Below are positions 1 through 13,310 of a DNA stretch of 64,000 nt, piece by piece. Made by a program: the position numbers and the translations under genes. The stretch's first letter is position 1, and every line of letters begins with the position of its first letter. The DNA lies in NCBI GenBank assembly GCA_001414485.1, contig LLEY01000042.1, positions 186,001 through 250,000 on the forward strand. Direction: 5' to 3'. This stretch comes from Calycina herbarum. Lineage: Eukaryota > Ascomycota > Leotiomycetes > Helotiales > Pezizellaceae. The notes below the pieces were generated by a model that had not been told where the DNA came from, searched no databases, and saw nothing but the letters and a program-made list of their open reading frames with translations.

Positions 1-3000
1 TTGCATGAAGCCGGCTCGAATATTCTCCTCGCTGATCATCTCAACTCGGCGACCGTTGCTCTGCACATGAGCAGCGTACTTCAAACAATCAGGGTCCATA
101 GACATAGTGATTGCGGCGATGGAAGGTTGGAGGGAACCTGGCGAGGCATGGGACACATCGGCACCTATAATAGTTAGTGAAATATTCTAATGCAAAGATA
201 GAGAAATACACTTACCAACAATCATGGTAGGTACAGGGAAAGCCTTTGGTGCTGGACTAGCAACCTTGCATGTAATGCCGCCCTAATAGTCTATCAGTAA
301 AATTCAACAAACAAAAAAGAAAACAAACTCACAAGCTTAGCGTTGACCTTCATGCTGACGTTTGAGCAGTATTGAGGGGCTGCCTTTCGGCAGTGGTTGA
401 CCGCAATCATCTGCGAAACCATGCCAAATCGACACTCCATGCATCTCTTCAAACGTTCGTACAGAAAGGAGTCGCGCTGACCCATGATAACGAAGATGAT
501 CTGGGGTGACATCTGATTGGCATTGCCGACTGCATTTCGAAGCTTGGAAGCATTGGCAATATGATCGGTTCTGGGTGGGCTGCCTTGGATGGAGGGATTC
601 TTATTGGCGATAATGCCACCGTGGCCAATGTAAGTCTGAATGAAAACATTCATGAAGTTCTTGACAGTAGCCTCATCAGCACAATTGTCGATAACCAAAA
701 CACCCCATGACTTCAGTGGTTGCAGGTTTGGTGTCCAAAGCTTCTTGCCACGGAGGTCCCAACGTCCAGCAGTGCCAGGATTGAACTTTGAACCCTTGAA
801 TTGAATTTCGGGATTCTGTAGCAACTTGGCATTGGTCTGTTCATCATGCTTTAGTATCAGTCACTCGATTCGAAGGGATGAGTTACTTACCACAGTGAAA
901 TTTCTCTCCATCTCAAGGCCAAACTTCTTGAGGTTTTGGTCTTGACCCCACTTCAACATGCCGACTCCAGTGTGAATAGACTCTAGTCGCTGCTTGGGGC
1001 GTGTCACAGCAAACTTGATCATTGCAGCTGTCTACATTTTGGTTAGTTAAATGATCAAAGCATGGAGGGAGACATTTCTTACCTGGTTAGGGTCCAACTT
1101 GTATTGATACTTTTGGTAACCAAAAAGTTCACAGGCCTCCATTGGAATGAAGCCATCGCGTGTAGTCTCGACCAAAGGCAGAAGAGGGTAATTACAAACA
1201 AACCCATATCTCTGTTTAAAGTGTTCAAAAACTGAAATGTTTCGCTTTGCGCCAGTGTTTCTGTCAGTAATCTCAAAGATCTTGGTCTTGGGATTGCATC
1301 CAGTTGGGCCGCATGCCTGTTCCCAAGCGAAGTTCTTGATGGTGAAAATCTTTTGTTGGGCCTCTGGAAATACATGTTAGTTGAGAATAATCTCCAGATG
1401 GAAAGGGGCTGCTTACTCTTTGGGTCGGGATGTTGGCCAGGCAAAGGTGGGCACTTAAGTCTGAACTTGAGCTTCGCATACTTTCGGAGCTCCTTGAATG
1501 GCTCAGTTTGAGTGAATCGGCCATTGCCCAATGGCTTAGGTGCTAGACGCTGCGCAAGGCCAGCATAGTCCAATGCGCGACTACCTGTGATGCCCTGCGT
1601 ATAGTTACGAACAGACTGATGGAGGTCCTGGCCAGTCCAGAAGGTGCCATTAGCCACGTCAACATTGATGGCCAAACCTGAACTAGCTCCACCGTTGGGC
1701 TAGAGGGAAGTAAGCATTCATTTCTTTCAAAGGGGGGATCTTTCAAAGGGGGGAAGGAATAGCTCACGTCACAAAGTCTGATGGATGAATAGACACCCTT
1801 CGAAGCTGAAATGACGGTGTCAAGTGGAGTGGTATTGACACCTCGTGAGAAGTAGCTACGCTTCTGGGCAACCAATTCATCAGGGTGAGTAGAAGGATAT
1901 TCACGCAGCAAATGATCAAGGAAATCTAGGAATAATAAGTGACATGATCATCCAATATTTCGATACCAAACTTACTGATTCCCTCGTACACGGAATTGTC
2001 AAATTGAATTGTGCCTTTCAAATAGGCTCGAATGACGTCCATGCGGACAGACTTGGTTCTGGTAATCTTGACATAGAAAACCTCTGGTTTCTCGCCTGGG
2101 CGGGGTGGACGACCTCGCTCCTGGTCAAGATTGACTTGGACTCTGATCTCGGGAACGGTGGCAAGAGACCTGGAATAATTTAGAGTCTTCCTTGAAGAAT
2201 TAAAAGTCGATGGACATACCAAATAAGCTTTTGACCATCCCACAACCAGATATCACTATGCTGTCTCAATGCTCTCTGCACAGCATCTGATTTGTAGATT
2301 GCCATGAGCAAACCAGCCTTGGGAGGTGCTCCATCGGCTCGTGCGGGGATACCATAATTGATCTGATTTGGGTTAGTGGGGTTCAAACGTGAAGCAGGAA
2401 GGAGTCTTACATCAAATTGGCCAATATCGGCTGTCGGGAACTTGGTCACCTTGTATTGGTTGACACGGATAGCGATCTGCTTGCCGGTGGTATTATAACC
2501 TGGGCGTGCAGGCAACTCATTGGTGAACTGGCAGAACTTGTTAACTTCCTCTGCATATCCAACGCGTGCAGCACCATTCGCGTCGTCCAGAGCAAAGTGC
2601 TTGGCATACTCGTGGCCCTCCATGATGAGTTATCAAAGGTGAGAGTTTAAGATATGGATAAAGGTGAAGGGGAAAGGGTTAAGATGAATGAGGGAGAATG
2701 TGAAGTCGAGGACGAAAGTGGGTAAGGTTGAGAGGAGGGTGGGAAATATGAAGGTTGAGGAGGTATTTGGGATCAAGGTCAAACTTGAGAGTCGACGAGT
2801 CAACAATCTTGTTTGGCTTGAGGTGTTTGGGTAAGTTGTGATTGATGTTTGGTAATGTATTGATGGAAGATGAGGTAGAAGAAGTTGTGTGTTGATGTTG
2901 TTTGTTGGAAAAAGAAGAGGAGGCTCGAGGGTGAGAGGGGCTTTTTTAATAGAGAGATAGGGGTGCTGAACAGGGGTAGAAGTTGATGCCTGACGTATGG

Positions 3001-3647
3001 TTCAATCCATAATCGAACGAACGAAAAAGTCGACTGCCTACTTAGGAAGGAACGCCAGCTGAGGAGGGAAAGAAGTACTCGTCTCTCCACTTCACTGAAT
3101 TGGTGGAAGAAACTACCAAGTACTTTATTCCTCAAAGTTATTTGAGTGGACGGCCCCAAAGTACTTATTGATATCTTGCAACAGCAAAGTAGCAAGTACA
3201 AATACCAATAAGTATTTACTTAAATGGGGGCCACACGAAGAAAATATACAACAAACAATAGCGAAACACAAATGTATTGCGTACCTTACGATCCAAGGAT
3301 GCTGCATCTGGTGGCAGCTCCACACGTGTGTTTGTAATCAGAGACACTCGAGCTGGGACAGAGGTAATGCGGCCAGGGTCGTATCCTAATGGAGCTGGCA
3401 TTCCGCCTGGGGGTCCTTGTGGTGGTCCTGATGGGGGACCTGATGGGGGACCTGATGGGCCTCCACGAGGTGGTTGTTGGCGTGGTGGCTCGGGGCCTGG
3501 ACCATCAGTCTTTCCCTGCTCGACATACTGGTGGCGTTGTTGGGGAGATCCTTGAGGGGGGCCTTGAGAATATCCTTGGGGGTATCCGCCGTTGTTTGGA
3601 CGATCGTCGAGGTCTCGGCCTCGACGTTGACCTGCGCCGCCAGGCAT
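1..3647 (-). CDS. Argonaute protein, QDE-2-like (3' part missing)
   Basis: Small-RNA-guided silencing protein, partial at the left edge. Reading down the minus strand: a Gly/Pro/Gln-rich first exon (3647-3285, 121 codons, with GPPSGPP-type repeats), an N domain beginning near 2527 (ELPARPGYNTTGKQI), linker, PAZ (about 1700-1100), MID with NPGTAGRWDLRGKKLW (about 780-740), and the start of PIWI (PQIIFVIMGQRDSFLYERL, then GADVSHASPG, which holds the first catalytic Asp). The remaining PIWI catalytic residues lie outside the window. About nine short introns have clean GT..AG ends, for example after KVNAKL (near 331) and after TMIV (near 215). The start is uncertain. An in-frame ATG at 2623 gives a shorter protein with an acidic 32-residue leader, while the 3647 exon joins in phase 0 to an acceptor at 2528, making a 757-nt intron. 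The family call is firm; the N-terminus is inferred. Confidence 0.9.
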
Positions 3648-5610
3648 GGTTCAAGTGAGCTAAGGGGAACATGTTAGCACAGTTTCAATTCAAGTGAAGG
3701 GGGACCTCGAAAACCAAATGCCAATTGGCAGTGCCAGCGTGATGACTGCCAGCAATACCAATAGGGGAGATGGCATGCTGGGATTTCTGCAGATTCTCGA
3801 CACAATGTCGCTAAATCTGTTGACTTTCCCAGAAAGAAGAGGGGAAAGGAACAGGGGTAGGCTTACTGCTTAGAGGCTTAAAGATCGGTACCTCGAGAGC
3901 TGGGTGACAGATCGCAACACTGCGGTGTGACTGCTCGACGGGGGTCAGCGGTCGTACAACACTTGAGGGGTTGAAGCGAACGAGCCTCGAGAAAAGGGGA
4001 GAGGATCTCGAGATGGAAAGATCTCGGTGCAGGAAGAGAAGGTGTTGTGCTGTCGCGAGTGCTCGACGATCTTGGCGGGGCAAAGCGACGAGCAAACGCC
4101 GAGCAACGACGAGAAAGGGGCGCAAACGAGAGGCGTTCAAGGAGAGAACTTACTATTTAGATTCTTTCAATCTCGTAGGTGCACAACGCAAGACAATAGG
4201 GATCGCACGTAGGTGTTGAGGTTTGTGGAGGAGGTTGATCGTGGAGAGGGAAGAGGAGATGAGGGGTTTGGTCGAGGTGGAGGTGGAGGGAGAAGATATG
4301 ACCAGGGCAGCGCACATAGAATGGTGGGCGACGAGCATGGGAGACTAAACTCTACTAGCGCGAGCTAGCGCGAGGCGTGACCGCGTTGCCTTCCAATGGG
4401 ACCTCAACAGGAAAATTAGGCGAGCTTTGCAGATTTCGAGGCAGATCGATTGTCTTTTTTCTCCTCAGCCAGCGGAGGGCCGCAGCTCGATGTTTGCTAC
4501 CAACCCAATCCTGCAAGGGCTACTACACCTCAGCCTTTGACAATTCTCAATACAAGACAACAATGTGCAAGCAATTTGTGATCAATAATTCCATACAAGA
4601 AACTAGGGGTGCAATTGGTTTTGCAAAACATTGATTCCTCGCCTTGCCTTGAGCTGGCTCTGCAATGTGGTGAGCAACATGGCATTGTTTTGCCAGCTGC
4701 ACTCCGCGCCAACGCAGCTGCAAAAAGCAAAGCATCTTGCCGAAAATCTGTTTGCTCCATGACATAGCAACGCGCAGCTCCATCCGATGCCAGCCAATAA
4801 AGCATATTTTTGCATCGGTATGCCAAGCCTACAAACAGATCATATGCGCATATATGAGCAATAGCCAGGTGGGCGAATTTGTCATCTTGCTATGGTGAAG
4901 TAAAATCGTGTGGAATGAATCATTGCCACCCAACACTGCGCTGTCCGCGGCGAACCCAATGTGGTTGCGTCCCCTAGAGTTAGTTGCGCTGGGGCATGAA
5001 AAGCAGCTCTAATTGTCTACCTATCTATCTCCCATGGTACCCAATGTTCAAGGAGAAGCCAAACCATCATGTAAATGGAGTGAGAAGAATCAAGTCAATA
5101 GACTCTCATCACACCAACTCGATTCATACAGTAGCTCAACTGTCCTATCGGATTTGGCAAAACAGTAGATAGGTTGGTAAGCGGGCTCCAAGCACCAACA
5201 CGCTGTTCAAAATGTAAATCATTAAATAACGAACAGTCCTTAAATTAGCATTGCATTGGACTATCCTTTTCCTATGATACATCAGTGCTAGAAGCAGTCG
5301 CCACTGCCCTGCTTTTTGTGGAAATCCCCATTTGGTTCAACCCCAACTCCATGCTATGAGTTAAGACAAGAGACAAGAAAGATAATTAACTTGGAGATAC
5401 CTTTCTGGGGCCATGAATCAATCCATCCTCCGAAAAACATCAAAATCCCCCCGTTGTAGAGAAAAAAGAAAGAAATCGGCTCGCAAGCAATAAATAATAC
5501 ACATCCGCGTATGCTAGCATTATCCGTCCATCATCGTGGTTTAGGAGAAGGAATTCTAGGGCAGTCCATAATTTCAAAGTATTCTGAAAAGTTCGCTGAC
5601 GGTTTCTCGA
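3648..5610. other. Intergenic region between Argonaute and RNA14
   Basis: About 2 kb with no convincing gene. It holds the upstream region of Argonaute and the 3' flank of RNA14. Short open frames around 4000-4340 and 4530-4830 overlap each other on both strands, have no family resemblance, and read as chance frames. No repeat or hairpin stood out. Confidence 0.5.
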
Positions 5611-8600
5611 TTACCGGCCGTAAGAGTTGTATCCTGGGGCGAATTGGTCAGCCTGTCGATACCAAGTTTGGGCTGGCGCTAAAGAAGGACCGGGATTTTG
5701 AACTGGGGGTTGTTGCCAGTTTCCACCAGTGCCAGGGGCGCCGTTGTAGTCCTGCTGGTAATAGCCTGGATTATTGGTCTCTGGCCTAGGTGGAAGCCCT
5801 TGCAAATGCATACCCTGTGGTGGTGGCTGCGAATAGCCATTACGCTCATGGTTCACATGTTGACTTGGTCCAGTTCCGTAACTGGCCTGGTTCTGCCAGC
5901 TACGATCATCTTGACCGGCGAAGGAATAATGTGGCTGTTGGTGCTGATCTTGTGATTGGGGTCGATCATTTTGGATGGGAGCCCTACCATATTGTGCGTG
6001 TGGAGGTTGCTGGGGTGGTAACGGTTGAGGTTGGGTCTGAGAAGCCTTCCATGCGCTATGATCAGGTACATGAGTCTGAGCTAGCAATCGAACCATTGCC
6101 TCTGCGTTGAACTTGGTGGCCGTATAGAGATCTGCCCTCGGAATAATGCTGAGAAGGAATGTGATATCCCGTGGTACCACAAAAGGAGGAGCGTTCGATT
6201 GCCACATTGGGGCGCCTTGTGTCTGCTGGAGCTGCTTTTGTTGATTCAGACGTCGTCCTGCCGCACCTTTAAGTGGTGATTCTCCTCGAGCAAGCTTTCG
6301 TGGTCGGCTCATATCTTCAAAATCATCCACAGGGAAAGGGCGCTTTGGGGAGTTTGTGGTCTGCAAGTACTGAGGTCTAGGGCTGTTTTCTTGCACCGGT
6401 GGCTGTGCGAAAGGTGGTCGGGGACTATTTTGAACCGAAGTATGTTGCTCAATCGAAGGCAGAACAGCAAGGCTTTTCGGGCGCATCTGAGTTCCAGGCG
6501 AGATAATGAGCCGCACTTTAGTAGGTTCGAACCCCTCACCACTATATCGGGCAGCGAACTGTTGAAGCTTTGGATCGGAGGGAAAAACTTCAGCCATTCG
6601 TTGTTCGAGCTTGCGAATTTGCGACAGCTCCCCGTATTGGGATTCGTATTTGTGGAAGTACGAGTAAAGCGGCTTGGCCTTATGGACGTTTTCGGGTTTC
6701 TGCGTCAATCGATTGACTGCGGTTTCGAAAGCGACTCGAGCATCTGTATATTGTTAGGAAATTAGTGAGATAGAAGGAAGTGAGTGCTTACTTGTGGTAT
6801 CCCCAATGGATAGCAGGTGCTTCAAATACTCCAAAATGAAAACCTCGTCTTCTGGGAACAGCTTGGCACCTCGCTCAAAGATTTTTGTACCGGCAGGATC
6901 TTTATACACGTGGTGTTCGATCAATGCACTGGCAACGTAGACATCACTCGTGATCTTTCCACGAGCGCGAGCATCGGCGAAAATTTGTCTCGATCCACCA
7001 ATTGCATCTTTCACTGCACCCTTGCCCTGTACTCGACGCATAGCTCGCATCAAGGCAATCCAGGCGAATGATATAGTTCTGGACATGAGGTGCACTTGAC
7101 CTGCATAGCCAAGTTGGATAGCCTTCGTCTTGTCCGCCTTATCCGCTTCTCTTCGTGCCTTCTCTGCCTCATTTTCCTCATCGTCATCTTCAGCCTTGCT
7201 AATAATAGCACTTATGGAGGCATCAAGAGCCAACGACTCCTCCAGTTTTGCCAGATCCTGGGCTTCTCGAGCCTTCAATTGCTTGATCATGTCGTACAGA
7301 GTTTCAAGAAGTCTGTCGTATGGTGCTCGAACAATGGCGCCTTGATCAGCTGGATTTTTGCTGCTCTCTTCTGTTGATAATGTGGTTTCCAAGCGATCTG
7401 CTTTCTTGAAGGCGAGTATGCAGCTTTCCGGGTTGGCGGCTATTCCGTCATTCAAAAATGTATCGCCGTCCTTGTCGAGTCCATTGCTGTAGCACCACTC
7501 CGCAGCATCGACCCATAATTCTGGCCAGAAACGCAGTGCCATAACTGCTTGTTTGTAAACATAAAGAACACGCTGCTTGAAAACATCCAATTCGTCGGTT
7601 TTCAAGACAAGAGGGTCTTCCAGCTCCCAAGCTATCCATTTATTCCATAACTCAACCTGCTGCATGTACTCCGGTTCTCCTTCAAACCCGTGCAAGGGAG
7701 GAAGTCTTGGCAATGTTGTTCTTACCAGGCCTCGGGTGAGGTTTTCCAAGGCGGTGTTGGCACTTCTTGCTGACATGTATCCTGGTGACTTGTCTTGGAG
7801 AAATTTCCGGCCCTAAATTGTACATTAGAATAGCTCAGACGGCCAAAAGATTCAACTTACAGTCATCTTGTTGAGATTCATCTCAAATTGATCGTATTCC
7901 TTCCATAGCACGTTCACGCTCGACATTGGGACACAGATGGCCTTTTGATATGCTTTCCTTAACTGGTCCATCTTTTGCTGATCTTGCCAACTGGTGCCTC
8001 CAAGTTGGCCTGGCGCGCTTTTAATGAATTGTATGTACTCTTGCCATATCTTTCCAGAATCTCGATCCACTCCGATATTGGCCAATACAAAGTCGTATGC
8101 TTGAGAAACAGTTGCTCGAGCATTGCCGGTGGCATCATTCAATAAATCGTTGACTCTGCGGATATAGTTGAGATAAACAGACCATAACTTGACGTTGGAC
8201 ACTGTCAAGAGAGATCTTCCGAATATGTTCTCAGCTTCATTCCGTCGCTCGTTCTCAAGCTCCATTTCCGCGTACTCTGCCCATATTTCGGCCTAAGACA
8301 ATCAATCAGCTAGGTTCAAAAGAGATATGTCATGTACTTACAGCTTGGGGGAAAACTTTGAGAAATCTTTCATAAACTTCAATCGCTTCGTCAAACTTGT
8401 GGCGGCTTCGGTGCTCGCTGATAAGGCTCAACCATGCATCTAAATCTCCTCGAGGATCTTCCTTTATCTTGTCTTCAAGTATACCTGTCTTGTCATTTGG
8501 AAGTCGTGCTTTTGGCACAGACACACCCTGTGATGGACCTGCTGAAGTAAGTATCTGAGCCGCAGGAGCTTGCACTGTAGATGATGGTCCAGAATTCACA

Positions 8601-9139
8601 GAAGGAACATGCGATGGATTGGGAGCGGCCTTTGAATCACTTGGATTCTCTGGTGCACCAGCAACATCTTGCTGGGTGACAGATGTTTGTAAAGGAGAAG
8701 GAAATCGTTTAGGGGTGTTAGATGCTGGCGGTTGTAGACTGGCTGAGGGTTGTGTTGGCGTAGTCGTATCGGTCTCCTCATCAGAGTCATCTGCTAAGAA
8801 ACCACCCACGGTCTTCCGCTTCCGGGTTGACGTTCTTGAACTAGATCTCGAAGCTGCTTCTCCTGCGATGGCAGTAACAGCTGGCTGAGTAGTGATGACA
8901 GAAGATGGATCATATTCGCCACCATCGGAAACATTATCAGCGCCGGAAGGAGATAAGGCACGAAGGACTTGATCATCTGTAGCAACTTCTTTTTGGACTT
9001 CTTGGTTGTTATGCTCAGTAATTTTTGAAGGTAGTTCGCCCTCCGCGACCCCGTTCTCTCCACCATCTTCCCATGCCACACTTTCTTGCCCTGCCTGCAG
9101 CTGGTGCAAGAGAGCTATCTCTGCATCCTCCTCCGCCAT
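5611..9139 (-). CDS. RNA14: mRNA 3'-end processing protein RNA14 (CstF-77 homologue)
   Basis: Scaffold subunit of cleavage factor IA, which with its partners selects poly(A) sites in the nucleus. Four exons, roughly 9139-8345, 8298-7862, 7812-6793 and 6744-5611, give about 1,120 residues. The N-terminus (residues 1-230) is Ser/Thr/Pro-rich and disordered, with a basic RTSTRKRK patch. Then come HAT repeats (EDPRGDLDAWLSLISEHR, AEIWAEYAEMELENERRNEA, VNVLWKEYDQFEMNLNK, LWNKWIAWELEDPL, KIFERGAKLFPEDEVFILEY) and the Suf-type region. The C-terminal 350 residues are Pro/Gln-rich. The start MAEEDAEIALLHQL at 9139 is chosen because the longer upstream frame is unlike the family and has an Arg/Phe-rich, promoter-like composition. 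The fourth exon joins in phase 1 (ACA-A / AT-GCT). The closest alternative would be another HAT-repeat RNA-processing factor, but domain order and length fit RNA14. Confidence 0.88.
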
Positions 9140-9744
9140 TGTAAAGATCGTGTATCGATGAAATCTGCGATGCGAAAGGGATGGTGAACTCGGTCGGTCG
9201 GTGTCGGATTGAAATACACTATGCTCAATCAGTAGAGGCCTTGCGCCAATTAGGGGAGAGGGTAGACCTTGATGATACCAACGTAAGACGCTGCCGACCG
9301 CAAAAATGAATATCTTGCTTGCGTGCGCGCGAAACAAAGAAGGGTTGGTTGGAGTTAGAGATTCTTGGAGGTCACAAAGGCACAATCGCAAAACTTGCGA
9401 CGGGGCCTTGTTGCCTGCACCTAGCCACGCTAGCTTTCTGGTCACGTGTGAATAAAACAACGCGTCCTCCTGGCGCGACTTCACCACAAAGTGAAGTTTA
9501 TATACTTGATAGAATAAGGATGAATCAAAAAAGTTAGATGAGGCCATATAGATTTAATATTAGATAGACTTTGATTCATGAGTGGTGAATTCGTATCTAT
9601 GGACGAAAACTGTAAAAACGCCCTATCTAGATGCACCCATCGCATCAAATGCACTTTTTATACATATCCCCTCATCTCTATGTGTACAGCCCCGATTTTT
9701 ATACAGCGCAACCCCCAGTATGTTAAGATCCAGTAGAAGAAGAA
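9140..9744. other. Intergenic region between RNA14 and IFM1
   Basis: About 600 bp: promoter and leader of RNA14 followed by the 3' flank of IFM1 in a tandem arrangement. AT-rich toward 9480-9600. No gene or structured element seen. Confidence 0.5.
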
Positions 9745-12700
9745 TTAAAGATATCTCTTCTCCTCCTTCTCCTCATACGTTTGGACAAGATCTCCAGCCA
9801 AGAAGTCATACCAATTCTCAAAAGCCATACCACACTCGGTACCCTTCTTCATCTCTACCACATCCCGCTTAACATTCTTGAGGGAAATAATGTTACCTGT
9901 TGCATATTAGTATTGATCTCGTTGAGAATAGAAATACCAGGAACATACCATCATACACCTTTTCGCCCTTCCTCATCACTCTGACCTTGTTGTTCTTGCC
10001 AATGGCACCGTTTCGGACTTTACAGCCAGCAACATTCTTGACTTGTCTTCCTTTCACTGTGATCGAGAAAACTTGAGATATCTCTGCTTCTCCCAACACT
10101 CTTTGCGTTACCAGAGGTGGAAGGTGTTTGGAAAGCTCTGCTTTAACATCATCGACCAAACGATAAATGATGTTGTGATCGATGATAGTGACCTTGGCTT
10201 GTTCCGCAGCACGAGTGATATGGGGTTCCACCTCAGTATTGAAATTGACGACATGGCCCTTTGCAGCAGCGGCGTGCTCGATATCGAACTCAGAAAGTTG
10301 GCCCACTCCATATCTCAGAATCATGGGTTGAACCTCCTTATTGCCCAAAGTGGTGATGCTGTCCATAACTGCTTCAACGGAACCACTAACATCACCCTTG
10401 ACAATGAAGTACACTTCTTTCGGTCCGTCAACCTTTTGTTCTGGTAATTCCAGAGGAACACCTTCTTCCGCAGCTCGAGCTTCGAGCTTTTCGCGTTCTT
10501 TTTTGTCGAACTCGGATTTGCGGTTCTCGTTGATAGCCTCCATGTCTTCGGCCATTTTGTTTCTCTCCAATTTCTCGATTCGATAGTTGACAACACTCTT
10601 GGCTTTGGCCTCACTTGGTGCTTGAAGAACTTCGTCACCCGCTAATGGTTGCTCCCGCCATCCATCAATCTCCACTGGCGTTCCAGGTCCAGCTTCATCA
10701 ATATCGATGCCAGCTTCGTTACGGAGACAACGAATTCTGGCCCAGGTGTTGCCAGCGACTATAAAGTCACCAGGACGCATTGTACCTTGCCTGACAAGGA
10801 TAGTGGCACATTTTCCGGTGGACTTGATGCTTGCTTCGATGACCCAACCTTCAGCTGAGCACTCTCTGTCTGCTCGCATATCTATGATATCGGACAATGC
10901 AACAGCGGCTTCTTCCAGCTCATCCATGCCCTGGCCAGTCTTGCCACTGACACAAACAACTTGAGTGTCACCACCAAAATCTTCGACATCGACACCATGA
11001 CGTGCCAAATCCAGCCTGACTTTCTCAATATCAGAGTCTGGTTTATCAATCTTATTGATTGCGACAATTATAGGAACACGGGCTGTCTTGGCATGGTTGA
11101 TAGCCTCAATGGTTTGAGGTTTGACACTATCATCTGCAGCCACTACCAAAATGACAATATCAGTTACATTGGCGCCTCGCTGTCGCATACTTAAAAATGC
11201 AGCGTGACCAGGGGTATCCAGGAAGGTAATGGTCTTTCCAGAAGGCATTGGAACAGAGAAAGCTCCAATATGTTGAGTGATCCCACCATGTTCGCCTGCC
11301 GCAACAGAGGATTTACGCAGGTAGTCAAGAATCGTGGTTTTGCCGTGATCAACATGTCCCATAATTGTGACAACTGGGGGACGTGAAGGCAATTCGGAAG
11401 TATCTGTAAGTGGATCCGCTGCTCTTAGGTCTTCTGACTCTCCCCGATCAATGATGGGCTCGAAATTGTACTCCATCGCAATCAGGCCTGCATTTTCGGC
11501 GTTCAAGATGAAGTCGTGATGAACGTCCTCGAAACCCAGGTCTTTCATCTTGTAAACGAAATCTTCCTGTCTGACTCTCAACGCAATAGCAAGATTCGAA
11601 ACCGAGATATATTCTGGAAGCATTATTGGAACAGGCTTCTTGGCCGCCTTCTCGAGTTTCCGCTGTCTCTTCAACTCTGCTCGCTCAAGCTGTTCTATTT
11701 GTATCAAACCAGCAGCAGCATTGTCTTCTTCAACCACAAAGTTCTGCCGTCTCTTGGCCTTGTCTCTTTCTTTCCCTTTGGGCAATTTACTGTAGCTAGG
11801 CTCCGCTTCAGTCGATCGTGATTTCTTTTTGCGTCTTGATGGCTTGACATATTCTTCCTCTTCCTCTTCTTCGTTCTCTTCCTTCTTGGGTTCTGCCTTC
11901 TTGAACTCTGCTTTCTCGGCCGCGGCCTTCTCTATGTCTTCCTGTAGCATTTGCTCCTCCGTCTTCTGAGGGGAAGTCTGCTTGGATTTTAACTCGGCAG
12001 TAGCAACCTCCTCTGACGCTTGTACAGAAATTTCTGGAACGGGAGTAGGTTGAAATGAAGGTTTTGAAGCCTGTTTGCTTTCGATGGGCTTTGCAAATGC
12101 ACCAGTTCGCTGATTTGACCCAAATATGGACCTTTCCCCCAATGGCGTGTATCGTCCCAGTCTGGACTGCTGTTCTCTTTGAGCACGGCCTTCCTCAAAC
12201 ATTTGTTCCCTTGAGCGAACTGGATCTTCCCGTGTAGACGGTGCCCGTGTGAAATCTAGCTCGGATTCTTTCTTCAGCCGGCCCCAGTTCGCAGTTGCTC
12301 GCGGAGCCATGGGTACCATCTCTCCTTCACCCATAACATAGCCAATTTTTCGAACCCGAAAAGTATTTCCACTACCACCCTCTCCGTGCCCCGTTGGATG
12401 GGCATCCCACACCTCCCGTGCATTCCTCTTTTGTACCGCCCTTCGTGCAGAATCCTGAACTTCCTCATGAGACCGGGGCGTAAATCGATATCGACCTGCT
12501 CGTGTAGATTCCGGACCTGCTCCCGTACGAATTGATAAAGGTCGCTGATGGGACTTCGCTGACTGTTCCAGTATGAGGTCTCGAGCCCGACGTTCGTGTG
12601 GTAGAAGATCTTGGATCGGAGGAGGCGAAGGCGCAACGGGGGCGTCCTTTTCCCTCAAGAGCTCCCGAGCTCGTTGTTCGTGTGGTAAAAGATCACCAAC

Positions 12701-13279
12701 CGACGGCGAGGCAGAAGGTTCAGCGGTGCCGTTTGCTGGTGTGGCACCTCCATTTCTAGAAACTGAAGTCACAAAACTTGGACCTAGTCCCCAAGAACCG
12801 CCTCCCTTTCCTTTACCCTTTCCTTTTCCCAATTGTTTGCCTTTCCCAATACCAGAAGAACCCCATGCAGATGCCAGTTTTGGGTTTGAAGACCCGTCAT
12901 CTTCTCGAACGGAAGTTCCTTCTCCGGAAGGTCGGGATGCTGGGCGTGAGGATTGCAGAAATCGACGCTGAACATGCGATGGCTGTCTGACCTGTCCAAG
13001 TCGATGCGCACAGAATGCGCATACGGATGGACTACATGACTCCTGAGAACTGTTAGAAAGAGAGACGACCTGCAATTGTTTTCCGGCTTGCCTTTAATAA
13101 ACTCCTGCCCCTCATCGCTAATGTACATTAATGGTTGTAGAAGAGTTACTTACAAGTTGCTTGGAGCCCAAAATTTTGTCGGGTTTAAGCTTACGGCTCC
13201 CGAGGCGCCACACCTCCCAAACGCCACATACGCGACTTCTAAAAGTTGCGACGAGAGCTGCGAGACAACCGCAATTCAT
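9745..13279 (-). CDS. IFM1: Mitochondrial translation initiation factor IF-2
   Basis: GTPase that places initiator tRNA on the mitochondrial small ribosomal subunit. Three exons (13279-13154, 13069-9949, 9896-9745) give 1,132 residues with consistent phases. The big exon has no usable ATG at its 5' end, so the start comes from the small first exon. That exon reads MNCGCLAALVATFRSRVCGV and then Arg/Lys-rich sequence, a good mitochondrial presequence. The middle is a charged linker. The G domain begins near residue 611: GHVDHGKT (G1), DTPGHAAF (G3), NKID (G4), SGKTG (G5). Domains II, III (FIVKGDVSGSVEAVMDS) and IV (VFSITVKGRQVKNVAGCKV) follow. The last exon adds NIISLKNVKRDVVEMKKG and ends KEEKRYL. 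The final intron has a textbook TACTAAT branch site about 10 nt before its acceptor. The family is certain; the first exon is my inference from splice signals and frame. Confidence 0.92.
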
Positions 13280-13310
13280 CGGCCACTATCACTCACGCAG
13301 AGAGTCCAAG

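Noticed and set aside
9140..9547. Upstream extension of the RNA14 frame
   Set aside because: The added 136 residues have no family resemblance and cover the likely promoter; MAEEDAE at 9139 is the better start.
13131..13310. Upstream extension of the plus-strand membrane-protein frame
   Set aside because: The extension lacks an ATG at its beginning and overlaps the IFM1 first exon; the ATG at 13311 gives a typical start.
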